A stretch of 64,000 bases of DNA. Origin: DATIRA01 sp963766505. Lineage in GTDB: Bacteria; Pseudomonadota; Gammaproteobacteria; Steroidobacterales; Steroidobacteraceae. The stretch is taken from the NCBI GenBank assembly GCA_963766505.1, contig CAVYAL010000005.1:868001-932000 (forward strand), read 5' to 3'. The notes below the pieces were generated by a model. It had not been told where the DNA came from, ran no database searches, and saw nothing but the letters and a program-made list of their open reading frames with translations. Below, in pieces: positions 1 to 8,647 of this stretch. The translations under genes and the position numbers were made by a program. Each line of letters begins with the position of its first letter. Position 1 is the first letter of the stretch.

Positions 1-149
1 ATGCGCAGCGTCGTCGTCTTGCCGGCCCCGTTCGGACCGAGCAGCCCTGTGATGACGCCGTCGGGTGCAACGAAGCTGACGCCGTCGACCGCGCGTACCT
101 CGCCCCTGCGGCTGCGGTAGCTCTTGCGCAGCTCGTGGACCTCTATCAT
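1..149 (-). CDS. ABC transporter ATP-binding protein, N-terminal fragment
   Basis: Only the first 49 or so codons are in the window; the rest lies beyond base 1. The visible protein starts MIEVHELRKSYRSRRG and reaches a clear Walker A motif, GPNGAGKTTT. The region before it resembles the ATPases of NatA-type or drug/sodium efflux ABC systems. The ATG overlaps the stop codon of the upstream exported hydrolase (ATGA), so the two are co-transcribed. Substrate cannot be told from this piece, and no permease is visible. Confidence 0.85.
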   Translation of the reverse strand, partial: MIEVHELRKSYRSRRGEVRAVDGVSFVAPDGVITGLLGPNGAGKTTTLR

Positions 150-1657
150 GGTTCCCAGCCGTAGGCGCCGACGAACGGCGGCGTGTAGATCAGCTGTTCG
201 AGGCAACCCGCGTCGAGGCCGCCCGCGTCTGCGCGCTCGATGAAACGCGCGAGCAGCTTCGGCGCGCAGCCTTGGCCGATCACGTTGTGTCCGGCGCCTC
301 GCAGCACGAGGTGGCGACCCCGCGGAAAGCTGCTCAGCACCTCCTCGCCGTACCTCGGCGGAGTCACCGGGTCGAACTCGCCCGACAGCAGCAGGACCGG
401 GTGGTCGCTCGCGACGGGCTCGTGAAAGTCCCGGGGCACCGCGCCACGAGGCCAGACCTCGCACTGCGCCTTTACGAACTCGACGAAGTAGTTGCCGAGC
501 AGCGTCGCCTGGTCCTGCGGATCCGGCTCGAGCAGGTCCGCGTCCTCGCTGCAGCTGACCGAGAGCTGCATGCCGTGCATGATCTGCTCGCCGACGAGGT
601 CCTCGATCATCCGGGCCTGCGCCATCAGGGCCTGCGGCCGCCCGGCCAGCGCTTCGGCGAGCGCCATCGGCAACAGTGCCGCGAGCTGCGGAGAGTAGGA
701 ATAGAGCCGCACGACACCGGCGACGACGCCGGGCGTGAGTTCGCCGTCACGGACCTCGAAGCTGAGCGGATCGTTGAACGTGACGGACCTGGGGCTGGCC
801 CTCAGCTCCTCGAGCAGTCGCTGCAGCGAGGCCCAGGGCGAGCCGAAGCGCCGGGCGCAGCCGGGCTCGGCCTCGCAGCGACGGAACTGCAGCTTGAGCG
901 CCGCATCGAGATTACGCGCGTGTTCGCTGCCGAGTGCGAGCGATGGCGGCACCACGCCATCGAGCACGAGCGTGCGGGTCTCGGCAGGAAATCGTCGCAG
1001 GTATTCCTGTGCCACCCGGGTGCCGTAGGAAATGCCGACCAGGTTGACCTGCCCGGCACCGATCGCCCGCCGCACGTCGTCGAGGTCGCGTGCGGCCTCG
1101 GTCGTCGTGTAGTGGCGGGGGTCCGCGTCGAGCTCGGCGAGACACTCGCTCGCAAAGCGGCGCGCCGCGTCGAGATCCTGCCCGGCGACGTCCTCGGTGA
1201 TCGTGCTGGCGCCCCGGTCGTCGCGACAGGCGAGCGGATTCGAGCCGCCCGTGCCACGCTGGTCCACCAGGATCACGTCGCGCTCGCGCAGCACCTCCCG
1301 GAACGCGCCCTGGACGGCTGGAAATGCCTCGCGGGCCGCCTGTCCCGGCCCCCCGGCCAGCATGAAGACGGGATCGGGCCGGGTCTGCCGGGCCCTGCCG
1401 GGCACCCAGGCGAGCGCAAGGCTGATCCGGCGACCCTCGGGGTTCGCGCGATCCTCGGGAACGTCGAGCGAAGCACACTGGGCCGCGACGGTCGTCGGCA
1501 GCCCCACCGCAGTGAGCGTGCACGGCTCGAAGCTGAGCGAGCCGAGCCGCCGCGCCGCTTCGGCGCCCGGTGTCGCGCAGAGCGCCAGGGCCAGCACGCC
1601 CGCCGCGCAGACGCGCCGTCCCGGGCCGGCCGTGCTGGTGTTTCGCTGAGCAATCAC
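146..1657 (-). CDS. Exported alpha/beta hydrolase with TAP-like C-terminus
   Basis: A probable periplasmic serine peptidase/esterase of the proline iminopeptidase / tripeptidyl aminopeptidase-like family, about 503 aa. I chose the GTG at 1657 because a Sec-type signal peptide follows directly (basic start, hydrophobic stretch, then ATPGAEA at about residues 29-35). An upstream in-frame start exists but would place charged sequence ahead of the signal. The oxyanion region LAGGPGQ, nucleophile elbow GISYG (Ser about 210), acid SGEFDP (Asp about 429) and GAGHN (His about 457) make a full triad; the acid and histidine lie in the TAP-like C-terminal domain. It overlaps the ABC ATPase gene downstream by four bases. 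Substrate is unknown; family members remove N-terminal residues from short peptides. Confidence 0.85.
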   Translation of the reverse strand: MIAQRNTSTAGPGRRVCAAGVLALALCATPGAEAARRLGSLSFEPCTLTAVGLPTTVAAQCASLDVPEDRANPEGRRISLALAWVPGRARQTRPDPVFMLAGGPGQAAREAFPAVQGAFREVLRERDVILVDQRGTGGSNPLACRDDRGASTITEDVAGQDLDAARRFASECLAELDADPRHYTTTEAARDLDDVRRAIGAGQVNLVGISYGTRVAQEYLRRFPAETRTLVLDGVVPPSLALGSEHARNLDAALKLQFRRCEAEPGCARRFGSPWASLQRLLEELRASPRSVTFNDPLSFEVRDGELTPGVVAGVVRLYSYSPQLAALLPMALAEALAGRPQALMAQARMIEDLVGEQIMHGMQLSVSCSEDADLLEPDPQDQATLLGNYFVEFVKAQCEVWPRGAVPRDFHEPVASDHPVLLLSGEFDPVTPPRYGEEVLSSFPRGRHLVLRGAGHNVIGQGCAPKLLARFIERADAGGLDAGCLEQLIYTPPFVGAYGWEP

Positions 1658-1716
1658 GCCGGCAAAACTAGCATGCGGCTCGCGCCTCCACGATCCCTTT
1701 CCGCTAGCATGTCGGG

Positions 1717-2328
1717 ATGCCGATGAACCTGCCACCGGTCACCCGCGCCCTGCTGATCGCGAACGTGGTGATCTTCGTCCTGCAGCAGCTCACGGGCTTT
1801 CTGCTTATCGGGCCGTTCGCCCTGTGGCCGCCGCACTCGCCCCAGTTCCCGAACGCGCCGAGCTTCCAGATCTGGCAGCTGCTCAGCTACGGGTTCCTGC
1901 ACGGCAGTCTCGCTCACCTGTTCTTCAACATGCTGGCGCTGTACATGTTCGGCGGCGAGGTCGAGCGCCTGCTCGGCTCGCGGCGCTACCTCGTCTATTA
2001 CCTCGTCTGCGTCGTCGGCGCTGCGATCGCGCAGACGGTCGTGACCGGGACCATGGGCGGGCCGCCGCGCCCGACCGTCGGCGCCTCGGGCGGCGTATTC
2101 GGACTGCTGCTCGCATTCGGGCTGGCCTACCCACACCGCAAGATCATGCTGCTGTTCCCGCCGATCCCGATGCCCGCCTGGCTGTTCGTGACGCTGTACG
2201 GCCTGCTCGAGCTGTACCTCGGCGTCACCGGCTCCGGCCAGGGCGTCGCGCACTTCGCCCACCTCGGGGGCATGGTGGCGGGCTATGCGCTACTCGTGCA
2301 CTGGCGGCGCGCCGGACGACCGCGCTGA
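1717..2328 (+). CDS. Rhomboid family intramembrane serine protease
   Basis: A 203-aa six-helix rhomboid that cleaves membrane protein substrates within the bilayer. The catalytic serine is in GASGG (Ser124) and the paired histidine in AHLGG (His182). His67 and Asn71 in the segment LAHLFFNM would form the oxyanion hole. The length fits a minimal bacterial rhomboid with no added domain. ATGs at 1717 and 1723 are both possible starts. The 3' end overlaps the convergent metallo-hydrolase gene by 39 bases. The substrate is not predictable from context. Confidence 0.93.
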   Translation: MPMNLPPVTRALLIANVVIFVLQQLTGFLLIGPFALWPPHSPQFPNAPSFQIWQLLSYGFLHGSLAHLFFNMLALYMFGGEVERLLGSRRYLVYYLVCVVGAAIAQTVVTGTMGGPPRPTVGASGGVFGLLLAFGLAYPHRKIMLLFPPIPMPAWLFVTLYGLLELYLGVTGSGQGVAHFAHLGGMVAGYALLVHWRRAGRPR

Positions 2329-3345
2329 TTCCGCGTCGTTTCCGCGGAACGCCGCCTCGAACTCCTGCCTGAGATCCTGCTCGCGGCCGATGTAACGCGG
2401 CGAGAAATGGAACGGTACGGCCAGCCGCGCGCCGGCCAGACGCGCGAGCTCGCCGGCCTGGCGTGCGGTCAGGTGGTTCTTGCGCTCGGCGTGCCCGAGG
2501 TCCTCGTGCAGGAATACCGCCTCGATGAACAGCAGGTCGGCGTCCTTCGCAAAGTCGATGACGCGCCCGGCATTCCCAGCCGTTCCGGCGAGGTCCGTCA
2601 GGTAGCAGACCGCCTGCCCGGGCGACAGGCTCAGGATGCTGCTGCAGAGCTCGCCCAGCGAGAAGCTCCGCTCACGACCGCCGTCGCGATCGCGCCAGCG
2701 CACGGCCACCGGCGTGTCCATCGGCGCTCCCTCACGGACCAGGCTGCGCACCTTGCTCAGCCACGGGCCGGTGGGCAGGCCGAGCTCCTCGAGCTTGTTC
2801 TTCCAGACGTTGATGTGCACGCCTTCCTCGAAGCGAAAGCCCAGGCAGGGAATGCCGTGGTCGAAGAAGGCCGCAAGGACCCGGAACTGCGGCTCCTCGA
2901 GCAGCAGCCCGCCGGCAATCTCGACGCCATCGCAGTCCTCCCTGCGGAACCGCGCGCGACTGCAGAACCTCGCTCTCCCGGCCGTGCCGTCCTCGCGGAT
3001 CTCCCGCACATCGATGCAGAACTCGACCGGATAGCTCTCGACGAGGTTCCAGGTGTAAGAGGCCAGCCGGTGGCCCACCTGCTCGATGAAGCCGGGCGGC
3101 CCGTGCAGCCTCAGGCCCGGGTCCCGGCCCAGGCGAACCCGCAGCAGCCGATCGAAGCCGCTCCAGTGATCCATGTGCGCGTGGGAGACGAATACGTCGG
3201 ATATGCGCAGGATCTTCCGCGTGGGCAGCGGCGCGAGGTCCCCCAGATCGAAGAGCAGCGCACGTCGCTCGAACTTCAGATCCAGCAACAGCCCAGGATC
3301 GCCGAAGGCCGGGTTGACCAGATCAGCCTGGAAGATCGGGCGCAT
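2290..3345 (-). CDS. RNase Z-like metallo-beta-lactamase-fold hydrolase
   Basis: A 351-aa MBL-fold enzyme with the metal-binding motif SHAHMDH at residues 54-60. A later NHLTARQAG segment and a C-terminal HFSPRY resemble the RNase Z / ElaC subgroup. The start GDPGLLLDL followed by LLFDLGD is also like RNase Z proteins that measure a bound substrate. It could process tRNA 3' ends or act on a small phosphodiester; it is not close enough to classical elaC for me to name it. It is divergent from folE with only 72 bases between starts. Confidence 0.8.
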   Translation of the reverse strand: MRPIFQADLVNPAFGDPGLLLDLKFERRALLFDLGDLAPLPTRKILRISDVFVSHAHMDHWSGFDRLLRVRLGRDPGLRLHGPPGFIEQVGHRLASYTWNLVESYPVEFCIDVREIREDGTAGRARFCSRARFRREDCDGVEIAGGLLLEEPQFRVLAAFFDHGIPCLGFRFEEGVHINVWKNKLEELGLPTGPWLSKVRSLVREGAPMDTPVAVRWRDRDGGRERSFSLGELCSSILSLSPGQAVCYLTDLAGTAGNAGRVIDFAKDADLLFIEAVFLHEDLGHAERKNHLTARQAGELARLAGARLAVPFHFSPRYIGREQDLRQEFEAAFRGNDAESARSSGAPPVHE

Positions 3346-3353
3346 GAGTAGTG

Positions 3354-3381
3354 TTGCGGTGGCGCTGCGTGCGGTTACGAT
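3354..3381 (+). promoter_or_regulatory. Candidate sigma-70 promoter for folE
   Basis: TTGCGG at 3354-3359 and TACGAT at 3376-3381 are separated by 16 bases. This is a modest match to -35/-10 consensus in the only space available upstream of folE. The transcript would begin near 3388, so the hairpin just downstream would sit at its 5' end. Judged by eye only. Confidence 0.3.
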
Positions 3382-3384
3382 GTC

Positions 3385-3402
3385 CGGGCGGAGGACCGCC
3401 CG
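3385..3402 (+). other. Perfect 7-bp hairpin in the folE leader
   Basis: CGGGCGG, tetraloop AGGA, then CCGCCCG form a perfect 7-bp G/C stem 15 bases before the folE start codon and just ahead of its Shine-Dalgarno GAGG. It could stabilise the mRNA end or affect initiation. No known folE riboswitch consensus is recognisable in so short a leader. Confidence 0.4.
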
Positions 3403-3417
3403 TCACGAGGATATGCC

Positions 3418-4011
3418 ATGGCGAAGAAGCGAAAAACCGTCACGCAGGCCGAGGCCGAGCAGGCCGTTCGCACGCTGCTGGGCTGGGCCGGGGACGACCC
3501 TACGCGGGAAGGCCTCAGGGACACGCCACGACGGGTCGCCGAGGCCTACCGGGAGTGGTTCTCGGGCTACGACGTGGACCCGCGCGATTACCTGAGCCGC
3601 ACCTTCGAGGAGACGGCCGGCTACGACGAAATGGTGGTGCTGCGCGACATCGAGTTCGAGTCCCACTGCGAGCACCACATGGCGCCGATCATCGGCCGTG
3701 CGCACGTCGGCTACCTGCCCACGAACAAGGTCGTCGGCATCAGCAAGCTCGCCCGCGTCGTCGATGTCTTCGCGAGGCGCTTCCAGGTCCAGGAGAAGAT
3801 GACGGCCGAGATCGCGCGCGCGATCAACGAGGTCCTCAAGCCCAGGGGCGTGGGCGTCGTGATCGAGGCCGCGCACGAATGCATGACCACGCGCGGCGTG
3901 CACAAGCGGCAGGTGTCGATGATCACCAGCAAGATGCTCGGCTCGTTCCGCACGGATGCGCGCACCCGCAGCGAATTCCTGACCTTCATAGACATCCGGG
4001 ACCGCGGCTGA
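3418..4011 (+). CDS. folE: GTP cyclohydrolase I
   Basis: Converts GTP to 7,8-dihydroneopterin triphosphate, the first step of tetrahydrofolate and tetrahydropterin synthesis, in the cytosol. The 197-aa protein has the expected length. Zinc ligands are Cys84 and His87 in SHCEHHM and Cys155 in ECMTTRGV, all present, so this is the zinc-dependent type IA enzyme. Segments TREGLRDTPRRVA and GISKLARVVDVFARR are typical. The ATG at 3418 follows a GAGG Shine-Dalgarno by about seven bases. Confidence 0.98.
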   Translation: MAKKRKTVTQAEAEQAVRTLLGWAGDDPTREGLRDTPRRVAEAYREWFSGYDVDPRDYLSRTFEETAGYDEMVVLRDIEFESHCEHHMAPIIGRAHVGYLPTNKVVGISKLARVVDVFARRFQVQEKMTAEIARAINEVLKPRGVGVVIEAAHECMTTRGVHKRQVSMITSKMLGSFRTDARTRSEFLTFIDIRDRG

Positions 4012-4027
4012 GGCCGCATTGACCTCA

Positions 4028-4041
4028 GCCCGGTACCGGGC
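4028..4041. repeat. 14-base perfect palindrome
   Basis: GCCCGGTACCGGGC lies in the 68-base gap between folE and the esterase gene. It has no spacer and no T-run after it, so it is a poor terminator. It may be a protein-binding site or chance in G+C-rich DNA. Confidence 0.3.
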
Positions 4042-4079
4042 GATCTTCCCGGGCCTGACCTGAGCAACAGGAGCCGTTC

Positions 4080-5195
4080 ATGGCCCGCAAGCGTCCCCTG
4101 CGCGAGGCCGGCACCGTCGTGGTGCTGGAGCACCACTCGAAAATTCTCGCCGACAACCCGCTGCGGGACCCATCGGTCCGCAGGCTGGCGGTCTGGCTGC
4201 CGGCCGACTACGACCGTCGCGCCTCGGGTCCCGGTCGCCGCTACCCCGTGCTGTACGACCTGGTCGGGTTCACCGGCTCGGGCCTCTCGCACCTGAACTG
4301 GAAGCCCTTCAACGAGAACGTGGCCGAGCAGGCCGCGCGGCTCGTACGGGAGGCACGGATGGGACCGACGATCATCGTGTTCCCGGACTGCTTCACCTCG
4401 CTGGGCGGCAACCAGTACGTCAACTCGAGCGCGATCGGCAATTATGCGGACTACCTGCTGCGCGAAATCGTGCCTTTCGTCGACCGCGAGTTCCGGACGC
4501 TGGCCTCCCGCGAGCACCGCGGCTGCTTCGGCAAGTCCTCGGGCGGCTACGGCGCAATGATCCACGGCATGAAGTACGCGAAGCACTGGGGGGCGGTCGC
4601 GAACCACTCCGGGGACGCCTACTTCGACTTCGTCTATCGCTGCGACTGGCCCAACACGCTGAACGAGCTGGCGCGCTACCGGCAGCCCCCGCTGAAGGAA
4701 GGCTCGGGGCCGCGCTCGGTCGGCGCGACGGCTGAGCGTCGGCTCGTGCAGGGCGAGGACGACGGTCGAGTTCGCCGCTTCCTGCGCGCAGTCTGGAAAA
4801 AGAGGAAGATCTCCCCGGCCGAGGGCCATGCGCTGATGAACGTCTGCATGGCGGCGACCTACGACCCAGACCCAGGGGTCCAGCTGGGATTCCGCCTGCC
4901 GTTTCACCTGGACACGGGGGAACTGATCGAGGCGCGCTGGAAACGCTGGCTGCGGCACGACCCGGTGAATCTGGTCGGGCGATATGCCGGGAACCTCAAG
5001 TCCCTGAAGGGCGTCTACATCGACTGCGGCTGGCGGGACCAGTACCACATCCACTACGGAACGCGACTGCTCGCACGACGGCTGGCCGCGGCGGGAGTAC
5101 CTCACCGCTACGAGGAATTCGACGACAACCACTCCGACATCGACTACCGGATGGACGTGAGCCTGCCCTACCTGTATCGCGCGCTGAAACCATGA
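4080..5195 (+). CDS. Esterase-D-like alpha/beta hydrolase
   Basis: A 371-aa member of the putative esterase family (Esterase D / feruloyl esterase type). The nucleophile elbow GKSSG (Ser153) and a C-terminal histidine in DDNHSDIDYRM can be seen. No signal peptide is evident, so it is probably cytoplasmic. A strong AGGAG Shine-Dalgarno precedes the ATG. It overlaps the patatin gene by four bases (ATGA), making it first in a likely four-gene operon of hydrolases. Substrate unknown. Confidence 0.82.
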   Translation: MARKRPLREAGTVVVLEHHSKILADNPLRDPSVRRLAVWLPADYDRRASGPGRRYPVLYDLVGFTGSGLSHLNWKPFNENVAEQAARLVREARMGPTIIVFPDCFTSLGGNQYVNSSAIGNYADYLLREIVPFVDREFRTLASREHRGCFGKSSGGYGAMIHGMKYAKHWGAVANHSGDAYFDFVYRCDWPNTLNELARYRQPPLKEGSGPRSVGATAERRLVQGEDDGRVRRFLRAVWKKRKISPAEGHALMNVCMAATYDPDPGVQLGFRLPFHLDTGELIEARWKRWLRHDPVNLVGRYAGNLKSLKGVYIDCGWRDQYHIHYGTRLLARRLAAAGVPHRYEEFDDNHSDIDYRMDVSLPYLYRALKP

Positions 5196-6172
5196 GTCCG
5201 CCCCGCCTGGGCATCGCGCTCGGCAGCGGATCGGCCCGGGGCTGGGCGCACATCGGCGCACTCGAGGCACTGCTCGCCCGCGGTTTCACCCCGGCGGTGC
5301 TGGCCGGCGCGTCGGTCGGTGCCCTGGTCGGCGGCGCCTGCGCGGCCGGGCGGCTCGACGCGCTGGGGCGCTGGGTGCGCGGCCTGACGCAACGGGAGGT
5401 CTGGCGCCTGGTGGACGCCACGTTCCGCGGCGGCGGCATGATGAACGGCAACCGGCTGATGGAAGCGATCAGCCTGCAGATCGGCGACCCCGACATCGAG
5501 AGCCTGCCGGTGGGCTTTGCCGCCGTTGCGGCCGACCTCTACACCGGCGAGGAAATCTGGATCCGCAGTGGTCCGATCATGAGCGCCATACGGGCCTCGA
5601 GCGGTCTGCCCGGCCTGTTCGCGCCCACGTACTTCCAGGGCCGCTGGCTGATCGACGGCGGCGTCGTCAACCCGGTGCCCGTCTCGCTGTGTCGCGCGAT
5701 GGGCGCCGACGTGGTCATCGCGATAGACCTGAGCCGCTCGGTGACCCGCCTCGCACGTCGCGTCCACGGCAATTCCACGCGCAAAGCGCCGGACGCGCAC
5801 GGTGACTCGCCTGACAAGGAGCCAGAAACCAGCGCCGAGATTGCGGTCATCCTCAAGCGCTGGTACGGGCTCGTGGACGGCCTGGTCGAGTCGTTCCGCT
5901 CGCGGCGCAACGAACCGGGACTGTTCGAGGCCATGAGCAGCTCGGTCAACATCATGCAGGACCGGATCACGCGCAACCGCCTCGCCTCGGACCCGCCCGA
6001 CCTCGTGCTCCGACCGGACCTGGCCGACTTCCAGCTGATGGACTTTCACCGGGCCGAGGAAGCCATAAATCTCGGCCGCGAATGCGTCGAAGCCGTCGCT
6101 CCGCAGCTCGAGCCCGTGCTGCAGGCACTGGGCGCGGCGAGCGGCGGGCCCGGCGCCGGGGCGGCGCGCTGA
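5192..6172 (+). CDS. Patatin-like phospholipase, RssA type
   Basis: A 326-aa cytoplasmic patatin that would hydrolyse acyl groups from phospholipids or acyl thioesters using a Ser-Asp dyad. The glycine-rich oxyanion segment GSGSARG is at residues 11-17, the nucleophile is Ser41 in GASVG, and Asp155 is in LIDGG. It is translationally coupled to the esterase upstream. A NAPE-PLD-like metallo-hydrolase follows about 24 bases later. The C-terminal third is alpha-helical, charged and of no known domain. Confidence 0.9.
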   Translation: MSPPRLGIALGSGSARGWAHIGALEALLARGFTPAVLAGASVGALVGGACAAGRLDALGRWVRGLTQREVWRLVDATFRGGGMMNGNRLMEAISLQIGDPDIESLPVGFAAVAADLYTGEEIWIRSGPIMSAIRASSGLPGLFAPTYFQGRWLIDGGVVNPVPVSLCRAMGADVVIAIDLSRSVTRLARRVHGNSTRKAPDAHGDSPDKEPETSAEIAVILKRWYGLVDGLVESFRSRRNEPGLFEAMSSSVNIMQDRITRNRLASDPPDLVLRPDLADFQLMDFHRAEEAINLGRECVEAVAPQLEPVLQALGAASGGPGAGAAR

Positions 6173-6195
6173 TCCCGCGGCGGGCCGTACCGGGC

Positions 6196-7242
6196 GTGCA
6201 AGAGCCGTTTTCAAAGCTGCTGGGACTCGCGACCGGGGCCTACGCGACGCAGCGTTCGCTGACCGGGGGCCCGGGTCACCGCGGCCCGCCCACCGACCAT
6301 TTCAATGGCGAGGTCTTCCGCAACCCGAACCCCGCCGCGACGGCCGGCCGCAGCCTGGCTGACTTCGTTCGCTGGCAGCGCACGGGCCGTCGGACACGCT
6401 GGCCGGCGCAGGTCGAAAATCTGGTTCAGCCGTGCCTGCCCCAGCGTCTCGAGGCACGCGAGCTCGCGGTCACCTATGTCAACCACGCGACGCTGCTGCT
6501 GCAGTTTCCGGGACTGAACGTGCTGACCGACCCGGTGTACTCCGATCGTGTGAGCCCGGTCCAATGGAGCGGACCGCGCCGGGTCCGGCAACCGGGCCTC
6601 GCGTTCGAACAGCTGCCACAGGTCGACGTCGTGCTGGTGAGCCACAATCACTACGATCACCTCGACCTGGACACGCTGCAGCGCCTCGAGCGCGATCATC
6701 GTCCTCTCGTGCTGACCGGGCTCGGCAACCAGGCCTTCCTCGCGGAGCACGGCCTGTCCCGCGTCGCCGAGTTCGACTGGTGGCAGCAGACCATGCACGG
6801 AAGCGCCCGGATCACCTTCACGCCGGCCCAGCACTGGTCCGGGCGCAGCCTCGGAGGCCGCAACCGCACGCTGTGGGGAGGATTCTTGATCGAGACACCC
6901 GAGCGCCGCGCGATGTTCGCCGGCGATACCGGGTACTGGAGACATTTTCGAGAGATCCGCGCGAGGTTCGGCCGCATGGACCTCGCACTGCTGCCGATCG
7001 GCGCCTACGAACCGCGATGGTTCATGGCCGACCAGCACCTGGACCCGGATGAGGCCGTACGCGCGCACCTGGACCTGGAGGCACGGCTCAGCGTCGGCAT
7101 GCACTTCGGCTGCTTCCAGCTGACCGACGAAGGGATCGACGCTCCGATCGTGGCGCTCGAGCAGGCCCGGCGGATACACGGCGTGTCCCGGGAGGCGTTC
7201 CGTGCGCCCGAGACGGGCGAGACGATCGTGCTGCGCGACTGA
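6196..7242 (+). CDS. NAPE-PLD-like MBL-fold hydrolase
   Basis: About 348 aa, resembling N-acyl-phosphatidylethanolamine-hydrolysing phospholipase D and UlaG-like MBL proteins. The metal motif SHNHYDHLD, a histidine in PAQHWSGR, the bridging Asp in FAGDTGY and a late His in GMHFGCFQLTDE are all in family order. I placed the start at GTG 6196, 24 bases after the patatin stop, because the in-frame sequence upstream is arginine-rich and overlaps patatin. No strong ribosome site is visible, so translation may be coupled. Actual substrate could be a phospholipid or another phosphodiester. Confidence 0.8.
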   Translation: MQEPFSKLLGLATGAYATQRSLTGGPGHRGPPTDHFNGEVFRNPNPAATAGRSLADFVRWQRTGRRTRWPAQVENLVQPCLPQRLEARELAVTYVNHATLLLQFPGLNVLTDPVYSDRVSPVQWSGPRRVRQPGLAFEQLPQVDVVLVSHNHYDHLDLDTLQRLERDHRPLVLTGLGNQAFLAEHGLSRVAEFDWWQQTMHGSARITFTPAQHWSGRSLGGRNRTLWGGFLIETPERRAMFAGDTGYWRHFREIRARFGRMDLALLPIGAYEPRWFMADQHLDPDEAVRAHLDLEARLSVGMHFGCFQLTDEGIDAPIVALEQARRIHGVSREAFRAPETGETIVLRD

Positions 7243-7254
7243 AGCCTCACCCGC

Positions 7255-8133
7255 ATGGAAACCGCTGAGATCTTCAGGTCCTACCGCCGCGCTGCATGCG
7301 AGGAGCGCGCCTTCGTGCTGCATGCGGTCGGTATCGCGTCGCAGGTCGCGTGGAACGGGCGCAGCTGGAGCCTGTTCGTTGCCGGCGAGCGGGAGGCGGA
7401 GGCCATCGGTCACCTGCTGCGGTACCAGCGCGAGAATCCGCCCCGCCACAGCAGCGCCGAACCGGAACCCGTCCACCGGCTGGCCTGGCTCGGCTCCGCG
7501 GCATACGTGCTGGTGCTGCTGATCGTGGGCTACCTGGCCGGACGCGACGCGTTCGGCCACGACTGGTTCGGCGATGGCGGACTGCGCGCGGGGGCGGTGC
7601 GCTCCGGCGAGGCCTGGCGGGCCGTCACCGCGCTGACGCTGCACCTCGACGTCGGCCACCTGCTCGCGAACCTGGGATTCGGTACCGTATTCGGTCTGCT
7701 CGCCGGGCAGCTGATCGGACCGGGACTCGCCTGGGCCGCAGTGCTGGGCGCGGCCGCGCTCGCCAATTTCCTGAACTCGATGATCCGGTCTCCGGAATAT
7801 GGCTCGGTCGGCGCCTCGACGGCTGTCTTTGCGACGCTGGGCCTGCTCGCAGCCTACTCCTGGCGCAGGCGGGCGAGCAGGGCCGACCGCTGGGCGTATC
7901 GCTGGGCACCGCTGGTCGCAGGCGTCGCGCTGCTGGCTTTCACCGGCGCCGGCGGCGAACGCACCGATGTGCTCGCGCACCTGACCGGTTTCGTCATGGG
8001 CGCGCTCGCGGGCGTGCTGCTAGCGGCGAATCGCAGGCCGCTCGCGGAATGGGCGCAGTCGACGCTCGGCGCCGCGGCGATTGTCGCCATCGCGGCCTCG
8101 TGGTGGCTCGCGTTCCGCTCCGCCGCGTACTGA
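7255..8133 (+). CDS. Rhomboid family protease with N-terminal cytosolic extension
   Basis: A 292-aa membrane protein: about 75 soluble N-terminal residues, then six or seven hydrophobic segments. The active serine sits in GAST (Ser188) instead of the usual GxSG, and the paired histidine is in AHLTG (His242). The segment LDVGHLLANLGFG gives the His/Asn of the oxyanion region. It starts 13 bases after the metallo-hydrolase and probably ends that operon. The altered residue after the serine leaves protease activity less certain than for the first rhomboid. Confidence 0.82.
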   Translation: METAEIFRSYRRAACEERAFVLHAVGIASQVAWNGRSWSLFVAGEREAEAIGHLLRYQRENPPRHSSAEPEPVHRLAWLGSAAYVLVLLIVGYLAGRDAFGHDWFGDGGLRAGAVRSGEAWRAVTALTLHLDVGHLLANLGFGTVFGLLAGQLIGPGLAWAAVLGAAALANFLNSMIRSPEYGSVGASTAVFATLGLLAAYSWRRRASRADRWAYRWAPLVAGVALLAFTGAGGERTDVLAHLTGFVMGALAGVLLAANRRPLAEWAQSTLGAAAIVAIAASWWLAFRSAAY

Positions 8134-8151
8134 TGCGCCCGCAGTCCGGGA

Positions 8152-8508
8152 TCAGGCCTTTGGAACGTTCACGCGCACCGAGCCGTCCTTCACGCTGACC
8201 TTGTAGGTCTTGAGGGCCTTGGACGCCCTCAGCGTGTTCAGCAGCTGGATGCCCGGCGGAAAACTGGCCCAGTCGACGACCTCGCCGCTCGGGATGTCGA
8301 ATCGCGCGCGGTGCAGCGGGCACTGCACCTTGCAACCGTCGACGATGCGGCCGCGTGCAAGCGGGGCGAACATGTGGGTGCAGCTCGCCTGCGTAGCATG
8401 GAAACCGTCCTCCAGGTGATACAGCACGATCTTCTGATCGCCGGCCGTGAAGGCCTTCATCATGCCGATCGGTACTTCCTCTACGCGGCAGACGGTGTGC
8501 AGTGGCAT
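8152..8508 (-). CDS. Rieske-type [2Fe-2S] ferredoxin
   Basis: A 118-aa single-domain Rieske protein, probably a soluble electron carrier or the small component of a dioxygenase or nitrite reductase-like system. The cluster motifs are CTH and, 17 residues on, CPLH, giving the two Cys and two His ligands. ARFDIPSGEV after the second motif is typical of the fold. No oxygenase partner is adjacent. It is convergent with the rhomboid gene and divergent from the OPT transporter. Confidence 0.92.
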   Translation of the reverse strand: MPLHTVCRVEEVPIGMMKAFTAGDQKIVLYHLEDGFHATQASCTHMFAPLARGRIVDGCKVQCPLHRARFDIPSGEVVDWASFPPGIQLLNTLRASKALKTYKVSVKDGSVRVNVPKA

Positions 8509-8647
8509 GCTCGTGGCCCGTGTTGGTGCAGAGCGCTAGTCTAAAGGCCCTGCAGGTCCCTGGCGAGCCGACGCCGGCGCGGCGCGGGCGCCACGCGGAC
8601 AGTGCATTGCGGTTATCCTGCGCGGTGCAGAAACGGCCGGAGCATCG

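Noticed and set aside
272..1726. A 484-codon open frame antisense to the exported hydrolase
   Set aside because: Low-complexity Arg/Ala/Glu-rich shadow with no motif; the opposite strand encodes a complete triad and signal peptide.
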